In this document: piece after piece, positions 57,393 through 64,000 of the stretch
Position numbering within the stretch: position 1 is the stretch's first letter
Layout of the letters: the number at the start of each line of letters is the position of its first letter
Origin: Oscillospiraceae bacterium
GTDB lineage: Bacteria > Bacillota > Clostridia > Oscillospirales > Oscillospiraceae
NCBI GenBank assembly: GCA_021771635.1
Contig: JAETOQ010000002.1
Location: 1 to 64,000 of the forward strand
Direction: 5' to 3'
DNA: 64,000 nucleotides
Made by a program: the position numbers and the translations under genes
The notes under the pieces: model-generated
What the model was told of the DNA's origin: nothing
What the model saw: the letters and a program-made list of their open reading frames with translations, nothing else
The model's database searches: none

Positions 57393-59543
57393 ATGTCAAC
57401 CATCATCACCCGCAGACAGTTCCCCGGCTACCACAAGTATGAGATGGAGCTGGCCGGCCGTCCCCTGACTCTGGAGGTAGGCAAGCTGGCAGAGCTGGCC
57501 AACGCCGCCGTCATGGTGGGCTACGGCGACACCCGCGTGCTGGTGTGCGCCACCGCCTCCGCCCGTCCCCGGGACGGCATCGACTTCTTCCCCCTGAGCG
57601 TGGACTTTGAGGAGAAGATGTACTCCGTGGGCCGTATTCCCGGCAGCTTCAACCGCCGGGAGGGCCGCCCCGGTGAGAAGGGCATTCTCACCAGCCGTGT
57701 CATCGACCGGCCCATCCGCCCCCTGTTCCCCTATGACTTCCGCAATGACGTGTCCATCATGGCCACCGTCATGAGCGTGGACCACGACTGCTCTCCCGAG
57801 ATCGCCGCCCTCATCGGCACCTCCGCCGCCCTGGCCATCTCCGACATCCCCTGGAACGGCCCTGTTGGCGCCCTGAAGGTGGGCCTGGTGGACGGCAAGC
57901 TGGTCATCAACCCCACCAGCGAGCAGCGGAAGGTCTCTGACCTGGACGTCACCGTGGTCTCCACCGGCAAGAAGGTGGTCATGATCGAGGCCGGCGCCAA
58001 CGAGGTCCCCAACGATGTCATGTTCGAGGCCATTCAAAAGGCCCACGAGGAGAACCAGAAGCAGATCGCCCTTATCAACCAGATGGTCGCTGAAATCGGC
58101 AAGCCCAAGTTCGACTATCCCCACGCCGCCTTCGACCAGGAGCTGTTTGACGATATTGTTGCCAACTTCATAGACGAGGCCAAGGCCGCCATGGACACCG
58201 ATGACAAGAACGTCCGGGAGCAGCGCTGGAACGCCATGATCGAGAAGTGGCACGAGAAGTATCTGGAATCTCACCCCGACATGGACCAGTATCTGGAGGA
58301 GATCACCTACAAGTTCCAGAAGAAGATCGTCAAGGCCTGGCTGCTGGAGGGCCACCGTGTGGACGGCCGTGCCAAGAACGAGATCCGTCCCCTGGACGCC
58401 GAAGTGGGCGTGCTGCCCCGGACCCACGGCTCCGGCCTGTTCACCCGGGGCCAGACCCAGGTGCTGTCCGTTTGCACCCTGGATACCCTCTCCGCCAACC
58501 AGAAGCTGGACACCATCTGGGAAGAGACGGAAAAGCGCTATATGCACCACTACAACTTCCCCGGCTACTCTGTGGGTGAGGCCAAGCCCGCCCGCAGCCC
58601 CGGCCGCCGGGAGATCGGTCACGGCGCTCTCGCCGAGCGTGCCCTGCTTCCCGTGATCCCCTCTGTGGAGGAGTTCCCCTACGCCATCCGGGTGGTATCC
58701 GAGGTCGTTTCTTCCAACGGCTCCACCTCTCAGGGCTCCATCTGCGGCTCTACCCTGGCCTTGATGGACGCCGGCGTGCCCATCAAGGCCCCTGTGGCCG
58801 GCATTTCCTGCGGCCTCATTCAGGACGATGACGGCTCCTTCACCACCTTCATCGACATCCAGGGCGTGGAGGACTTCCACGGCGAGATGGACTTCAAGGT
58901 GGCCGGCACCAAGAAGGGCATCACCGCCATCCAGATGGACCTGAAAAACGATGGCCTGACCATGGAGATCATTCGCAATGCCCTGGACATCACCTACGAT
59001 GCCCGGGTGCAGATCCTGGACCAGATCATGCTGCCCTGCATCGCTGAGCCCCGCAAGGAGGTCAGTAAGTATGCCCCCAAGATGATCACCATGCACATCG
59101 ATCCCGACAAGATCCGGGACGTCATCGGCAAGGGCGGCTCCGTCATCCAGAAGATCGTGGCCGACACCGGCGCCAAGATCGACATCAACGACGATGGTTC
59201 CGTGTTCATCTCCGCCCCCAACCCCGACAGCTGCGACGCCGCCAAGAAGTGCATTGACGACATCGTGTTCGTTCCCGAGGTGGGCTCTTTGTACTACGGC
59301 CGCGTGGTGCGCCTGATGACCTTCGGTGCCTTCGTGGAGCTGGCCCCCGGCAAGGACGGCCTGGTCCACATCTCCAAGCTGGCCGACCACCGCATCGAGA
59401 AGGTGGAGGACGCCTGCAAGATCGGCGACATGATGTGGGTGAAGGTCACCGACATCGATGAAAAGGGCCGGGTGAACCTGAGCCACAAGGATGCCGTGAA
59501 GGAGATCGCCGCCAAGGAAGCCGCCGGCGAGCGCATTAAGTAA
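57393..59543 (+). CDS. pnp: Polyribonucleotide nucleotidyltransferase
   Basis: 716 aa; PNPase core, KH ([24 protein letters not shown]) and S1 domains. Confidence 0.97.
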   Translation: MSTIITRRQFPGYHKYEMELAGRPLTLEVGKLAELANAAVMVGYGDTRVLVCATASARPRDGIDFFPLSVDFEEKMYSVGRIPGSFNRREGRPGEKGILTSRVIDRPIRPLFPYDFRNDVSIMATVMSVDHDCSPEIAALIGTSAALAISDIPWNGPVGALKVGLVDGKLVINPTSEQRKVSDLDVTVVSTGKKVVMIEAGANEVPNDVMFEAIQKAHEENQKQIALINQMVAEIGKPKFDYPHAAFDQELFDDIVANFIDEAKAAMDTDDKNVREQRWNAMIEKWHEKYLESHPDMDQYLEEITYKFQKKIVKAWLLEGHRVDGRAKNEIRPLDAEVGVLPRTHGSGLFTRGQTQVLSVCTLDTLSANQKLDTIWEETEKRYMHHYNFPGYSVGEAKPARSPGRREIGHGALAERALLPVIPSVEEFPYAIRVVSEVVSSNGSTSQGSICGSTLALMDAGVPIKAPVAGISCGLIQDDDGSFTTFIDIQGVEDFHGEMDFKVAGTKKGITAIQMDLKNDGLTMEIIRNALDITYDARVQILDQIMLPCIAEPRKEVSKYAPKMITMHIDPDKIRDVIGKGGSVIQKIVADTGAKIDINDDGSVFISAPNPDSCDAAKKCIDDIVFVPEVGSLYYGRVVRLMTFGAFVELAPGKDGLVHISKLADHRIEKVEDACKIGDMMWVKVTDIDEKGRVNLSHKDAVKEIAAKEAAGERIK

Positions 59544-59568
59544 AAACCTCCTATCCGCAAAAATCAGA

Positions 59569-59599
59569 GGGACGGGCTGACAGCCCGTCCCCCTTTTGT
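59569..59599. terminator. pnp terminator 1
   Basis: gggacgggctgacagcccgtcccccttttg. Confidence 0.85.
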
Positions 59600-59604
59600 A
59601 AAAA

Positions 59605-59640
59605 AACATGGACGTCTGTCAGACGTCCATGTTTTTTGTC
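59605..59640. terminator. Terminator 2
   Basis: aacatggacgtctgtcagacgtccatgttttttg. Confidence 0.85.
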
Positions 59641-59695
59641 TTGCATGCTTCAGATTTGAGCCGCCCGGAAAGCCGTTTCTAAGGGGCCCAGTGCG

Positions 59696-59860
59696 TTAAC
59701 GATCTGTCTTTTCCCGCTCCCGCAGATAATTGCGAAGGACAAGATTGATATAGGAAGAAAGTTGCCGGTCATCCTCTTCCGCCAGAACCCGGAGCTTCTT
59801 CACGATCTCCTCGTCCAGAGAAAGGCTGACCTTCACCTTCAGCGGCTTTGCAGTTTCCAT
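59696..59860 (-). CDS. Ribbon-helix-helix (CopG-like) small protein
   Basis: METAKPLKVKVSLSLDEEIVKKLRVLAEEDDRQLSSYINLVLRNYLREREKTDR. Confidence 0.75.
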   Translation of the reverse strand: METAKPLKVKVSLSLDEEIVKKLRVLAEEDDRQLSSYINLVLRNYLREREKTDR

Positions 59861-59961
59861 CCATATCACCTCTGAAACCGAAGATACCATTTTTTCCTAT
59901 CGAATATTGACACATCCTACTAAGTAGGATAAATTCTTACCATGAAAGGGTGGTATGATAC

Positions 59962-60156
59962 ATGGATGACATTGATATTCTGCGTCAGATGTACGCCACG
60001 CTCTGCGGCGGCATGGACGATGCGCTGACCTTGCTGGAGAGCGGCAACGTCTGGGAAGCCAGAAAGGCCCTCCAGAGCGCTCTGACCCTGGCCGAGGAGC
60101 TGTACATTGCCGGGGAACAGACCGTCGACGAGCTGACAGAATACAGAAGGAGCTGA
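59962..60156 (+). CDS. Small hypothetical protein upstream of mnmE
   Basis: 64 aa ORF, short spacing to mnmE. Confidence 0.55.
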   Translation: MDDIDILRQMYATLCGGMDDALTLLESGNVWEARKALQSALTLAEELYIAGEQTVDELTEYRRS

Positions 60157-60161
60157 GCTGA

Positions 60162-61538
60162 ATGGACATCATTGCCGCCATCGCAACAGGCGGAAATCCC
60201 ACCGCCATCGGCATCGTCCGCCTTTCCGGCGAGGGCTGCTTCGCCCTCTGTGACCGGGTGTTCCGCGCCGCGAACGGCAAGCCATTCGCGGAACAGGATG
60301 CCCGAAAAATGGTCTTTGGAGAAATGCTGGACAGCCAGGGCCGTGTCATCGACCGGGGGCTGGCGGTCCGGTTCCCCGGGCCCCGCAGCTACACCGGCGA
60401 GGATTCCGCCGAATTCCACTGCCACGGATCCCCCGTGGTGCTGCGGGAGCTTTTGGAGGCCCTGTTCGCCGCTGGCGCCCGGCAGGCAAAGGCCGGAGAG
60501 TTTACGAAGCGGGCTTTCCTCAACGGCCGGCTGGACCTGACCCAGGCGGAGGCCGTGGTGGACCTCATCGACGCGGAGACCGCCGCCGCCGCCCGGAACG
60601 CCGCCGCTCAGCTGGACGGCGGCCTGCGGCGGACATTGGAGCCCATCCAGGACGCCCTGCTGGACATCACCTCCCGGTTTTACGCCGTGGTGGACTACCC
60701 CGATGAGGACATCGAGGACGTTCAGCCCGAACAGGTGGCGGCGGCTTTGAAAACCGCCGATGAATCCCTGACCCGCCTGCTTGCCACCTGCCAGCGGGGA
60801 AAGGTGCTCAAATCCGGCGTGCGCACCGCCATCGTGGGCCGTCCCAACGCCGGAAAATCCTCTCTGCTCAACGCCCTGGCGGGCTATGAGCGGGCCATCG
60901 TCACCGACATCCCCGGCACCACCCGGGATACGGTGGAGGAATCCGTCCTCTGCGGCGGCGTGCTTCTGCGGCTCATCGACACCGCTGGCATCCGGGACAC
61001 GGAGGATGTGGTGGAGCAAAAGGGCGTGGAGCGGTCACGGCGGGCTATCCAGACGGCCGATCTGGTCATCGTCCTGCTGGACGGCACGTCGGAGATCACT
61101 CAGGAGGACCAGGACACCCTGGCTCTGGCCCAGAACAGCCCCCGGCTCATCCTCGCCACAAGCAAAAGCGACCTGCTGCCCGCCGGCTCCGGTCCCATTT
61201 TCAAGTTCCGCGGTCGAAAACCGGATGCCGCCGTCATGCTCAGCTCCGTGGCCCCCGGCGGGCTGCGCTGCCTGGAAAAAGCCATCGCAGAGCTCTTCCC
61301 CGCCGGGGATCCGAGGGAGGTCGGCTCCTTTCTGACCGACCAGCGGCAGGAGGACGCCGCCCGCCGGGCCCGGGACGCCGTCCGCCGGGCGGCGGAGGCG
61401 CTGGAGAGCGGCCTTACCCCGGATGCCGTCCTCACCGACGCGGAAGAGGCCCTGGACGCCCTGGGCGAGCTGACGGGCCGCACCGCCAAGGAGGAGATCG
61501 TCAGCCGCATTTTCTCCCGGTTCTGTGTCGGGAAATGA
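60162..61538 (+). CDS. mnmE: tRNA uridine-5-carboxymethylaminomethyl modification GTPase
   Basis: VGRPNAGKSSLLNALAGYERAIVTDIPGTTRDTVEE; C-terminal FCVGK. Confidence 0.97.
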   Translation: MDIIAAIATGGNPTAIGIVRLSGEGCFALCDRVFRAANGKPFAEQDARKMVFGEMLDSQGRVIDRGLAVRFPGPRSYTGEDSAEFHCHGSPVVLRELLEALFAAGARQAKAGEFTKRAFLNGRLDLTQAEAVVDLIDAETAAAARNAAAQLDGGLRRTLEPIQDALLDITSRFYAVVDYPDEDIEDVQPEQVAAALKTADESLTRLLATCQRGKVLKSGVRTAIVGRPNAGKSSLLNALAGYERAIVTDIPGTTRDTVEESVLCGGVLLRLIDTAGIRDTEDVVEQKGVERSRRAIQTADLVIVLLDGTSEITQEDQDTLALAQNSPRLILATSKSDLLPAGSGPIFKFRGRKPDAAVMLSSVAPGGLRCLEKAIAELFPAGDPREVGSFLTDQRQEDAARRARDAVRRAAEALESGLTPDAVLTDAEEALDALGELTGRTAKEEIVSRIFSRFCVGK

Positions 61539-61652
61539 CAAAAATGCGATTCTCATTCCCTTAAAACATAGTTTACAAAATCACATTGCGGTGGTACAAT
61601 CCTCCTGTATCAGCTTTTGAAGCTTTTTATCAGGTTTTCGTATGATTTCTAA

Positions 61653-62234
61653 ATGAAGGAGGACTCTGCCGTGTCTGATTTGACAGAACTGCGGGAGCGC
61701 CTGCAAACCCAGCGGCCCGTAGGCTGGGACCAGCTTCCGGACTTTGCGCTGTATATGGACCAGGTGCTGTCCTATATGGACCGCCAGTTCATCCGTTTCG
61801 GAGACGATGACGTCTTGACCGCCGCCATGGTGAACAATTACACCAAAAGCGGCCTGGTCCCCCGGGCCGAGGGAAAGAAGTACAGCCGGGAACACCTGGC
61901 CTATCTCACTGTCATCTGTATTTTAAAACGGGTCATGTCCACCAGGGACATGGACCTGCTGATCCAGGAGGAACTGCGGGGACAGCGGCCCGTGGAGGAT
62001 GGGTACGCCGCCTTCTGCGCCAGCCTGGACAAGGCCCTGAACATCACCGCCGATGAGATGGCCGGCCGCACGGATGCGGATGGCCTGGCGGACGCCGCCA
62101 TCCACTTTGCCCTGCTGAGCTACGCCGCGGGCGTGGCAAGCAGCCGGTATGTCTCTCTGCTGCGCCAGCAAAAAGAGCAGGCCGGAGAGCTTCCCGCCAA
62201 ATCCAAATCCAAAAAAGAAAAGGAGCATGACTGA
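61653..62234 (+). CDS. DUF1836 domain protein
   Basis: 193 aa; MVNNYTKSGLVPRAEGKKYSREHLAYLTVICILKRVMSTRDMDLLI. Confidence 0.85.
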   Translation: MKEDSAVSDLTELRERLQTQRPVGWDQLPDFALYMDQVLSYMDRQFIRFGDDDVLTAAMVNNYTKSGLVPRAEGKKYSREHLAYLTVICILKRVMSTRDMDLLIQEELRGQRPVEDGYAAFCASLDKALNITADEMAGRTDADGLADAAIHFALLSYAAGVASSRYVSLLRQQKEQAGELPAKSKSKKEKEHD

Positions 62235-62235
62235 T

Positions 62236-63108
62236 ATGCGTGATTTCGTGATCTTAACAGACAGCTGCTGCGATATGACCGCACAGATGGCGGAGGAGCT
62301 GGGTCTGGTGGTCCTGCCCCTGAGCCTGGAGATGAGCGGCAGGACATACCGCAACTGGCTGGACGGCAGAGACATCGCCTTCCAGGATTTCTACGCCCGC
62401 ATCCGCGGCGGCGAGACCGCCACCACCGCCGCCGCCAATGTCAGCCAGTTTGACGAGGCCATGCGGAAGATCCTGGCGGAGGGAAAGGATATTTTGTGCA
62501 TCAGCTTCTCCTCCGCCCTCTCCACCACCTACCAGTCCGCCTCCATTGCCGCCGAGGAGCTGCGGGGCGAATTTCCGGAGGCGAAGATCTTCGTGGTGGA
62601 CTCCCTGTGCGCCTCTCTGGGCCAGGGCCTGCTGGTGTACCTCTGTGCCCAGGAGCGGCGGAAGGGCCGCACCGCGGAGGAGGTCCGGGATTTTGCCGAG
62701 GCCACCAAGGGCAAGGTCTGCCACTGGTTCACCGTGGATGACCTGAACCATTTGAAGCGGGGCGGGCGCATCAGCGCCGCCACGGCGCTGTTCGGCACCA
62801 TGCTGTCCATCAAGCCTGTGATGCATGTGGATGACGGCGGCCGCCTGACGCCCGTCGCCAAGGCCCGGGGCCGGAAGGCCTCCCTGCTGGCTCTGGTGGA
62901 CCATATGGAGCAGACGGCCATTGATCCCCAGCACCAGACCATCTTTATCAGCCATGGCGACTGCGCGGAGGATGCCCGCTTCGTGGCGGACGAGGTCACA
63001 CGCCGTTTTGGCATCACGGATATCCATATCAACTATGTGGGGCCCGTCATCGGCAACCACTCCGGCCCCGGCACCATGGCGCTGTTTTTCGTTGGATCTC
63101 CCCGCTGA
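62236..63108 (+). CDS. DegV-family protein
   Basis: FVILTDSCCDMTAQMAEELGLVVLPLSLEMSG; ISFSSALSTTYQSA; WFTVDDLNHLKRGGRIS. Confidence 0.94.
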   Translation: MRDFVILTDSCCDMTAQMAEELGLVVLPLSLEMSGRTYRNWLDGRDIAFQDFYARIRGGETATTAAANVSQFDEAMRKILAEGKDILCISFSSALSTTYQSASIAAEELRGEFPEAKIFVVDSLCASLGQGLLVYLCAQERRKGRTAEEVRDFAEATKGKVCHWFTVDDLNHLKRGGRISAATALFGTMLSIKPVMHVDDGGRLTPVAKARGRKASLLALVDHMEQTAIDPQHQTIFISHGDCAEDARFVADEVTRRFGITDIHINYVGPVIGNHSGPGTMALFFVGSPR

Positions 63109-63256
63109 AAAACAGCGCAGATAGAAGAACGAAGCGTGGAGCGTGAAGATTTTGCCTCCAGCTCCGCCGGATCATGAAAATCGTTCCGCCAAAGGCGGAA
63201 TACCGCGCCTTCTCGCTTCCATCTCAGCTTTTCACTCTTTTTTGAAAGGAGCCGCT

Positions 63257-64000
63257 ATGAACTGGCTGGAACTGCATATCGACACCACCCACGCCGGCCT
63301 GGAACCGCTGGAGACCATGCTCTCCGCCCTGGGCATCGACGGTGTGGTCATTGACGATGAAACGGAATTTCAGGACTTCCTGGAAAATAACCATCAATAC
63401 TGGGACTACGTGGACGAGGATCTGGAAAAGCAGATGCAGGGAAAGTCCCGCCTCACCTTCTATCTCCAGGCGGATGAGGAGGGCTTTGCCAAGCTGGGCG
63501 AGGTCCGCATCGCCCTCCAGGAGCTGAAAAAGACCGCCCCAAACTGCGGCACGCTGCTGATGACGCTGAACAACATGCAGGACGCCGACTGGGAGAATAA
63601 CTGGAAGCAGTACTATAAGCCCATGGAGATCGGGCAGCGGCTGCTGGTCATCCCCCAGTGGGAGCAGAACGATCCCAAGGTCCAAAAGGCGCTGGCAGGC
63701 GGCCGGGTGCCGCTGATCCTGGAGCCGGGCCTGACCTTCGGCACCGGCAGCCACGCCACCACAAGGCTCTGCCTGACGGCCCTTGAAAAGGCTGTGCAGG
63801 GCGGCGAAAAGGTCCTGGACCTGGGGTGCGGCAGCGGCATTTTATCCATCGCGGCCCTGAAGCTGGGCGCCGCCTCCGCCCTAGCGGTGGATATCGACGA
63901 CAAGTGCCTGGACGTGGCCTATGAAAACGCCGCCATGAACGGCATCGGCAAGGATACCTACACCGTTTTGGCCGGCGATATCTTGACGAATGATGTTTTG
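63257..64000 (+). CDS. prmA: Ribosomal protein L11 methyltransferase (truncated by window end)
   Basis: LEPGLTFGTGSHATTRLCLTALEKAV...VLDLGCGSGILSIAALKLGA. Confidence 0.95.
   Translation, partial: MNWLELHIDTTHAGLEPLETMLSALGIDGVVIDDETEFQDFLENNHQYWDYVDEDLEKQMQGKSRLTFYLQADEEGFAKLGEVRIALQELKKTAPNCGTLLMTLNNMQDADWENNWKQYYKPMEIGQRLLVIPQWEQNDPKVQKALAGGRVPLILEPGLTFGTGSHATTRLCLTALEKAVQGGEKVLDLGCGSGILSIAALKLGAASALAVDIDDKCLDVAYENAAMNGIGKDTYTVLAGDILTNDVL

Noticed and set aside
57396-59609. 737-aa minus-strand ORF antisense to pnp
   Set aside because: Antisense shadow of an unambiguous PNPase gene.

Overview
This window is GC-rich and looks like a chromosomal segment of a gut-type Clostridia/Oscillospiraceae-like Firmicute. 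That assignment is an inference from gene content and synteny: a miaB-mutS-mutL-miaA-hfq block, divIVA-sepF-yggS, and rpsO-pnp. It carries about 55 genes, mostly housekeeping: ppdK, carAB, lepA, mutS/mutL, miaA/miaB, hfq, lspA, ileS, rpsO, pnp, mnmE, degV and prmA. A TPP riboswitch controls a tenA plus HMP-type ABC transporter operon, and a T-box leader precedes ileS. No rRNA operon, CRISPR array, prophage or transposase gene was seen. The strongest unexplained signal is a set of multi-hairpin elements placed at the ends of housekeeping genes. The intact lepA sits between diverged copies of its own 5' end (upstream) and 3' end (downstream), with near-identical inverted palindromes at the two outer boundaries. 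mutS has a second, diverged copy of its last ~23 codons, separated from the first by a 137-bp element with the same hairpin order as the lepA one and compensatory stem changes. A ~105-bp element of related architecture occurs right after rpsO, at the ileS 3' end, and at codon 17 of the truncated lepA copy. Other points of interest: an in-frame CarB-DapF fusion whose DapF domain has Ala at one catalytic Cys position, an HPr-like protein lacking the phospho-His motif, a MITE-like 567-bp element, a sigma/anti-sigma locus in which a secreted protein and the anti-sigma candidate share a C-terminal domain, and a paralogous small-protein pair flanking an XRE regulator. All homology calls were made by eye from translated sequence; no database search was run.
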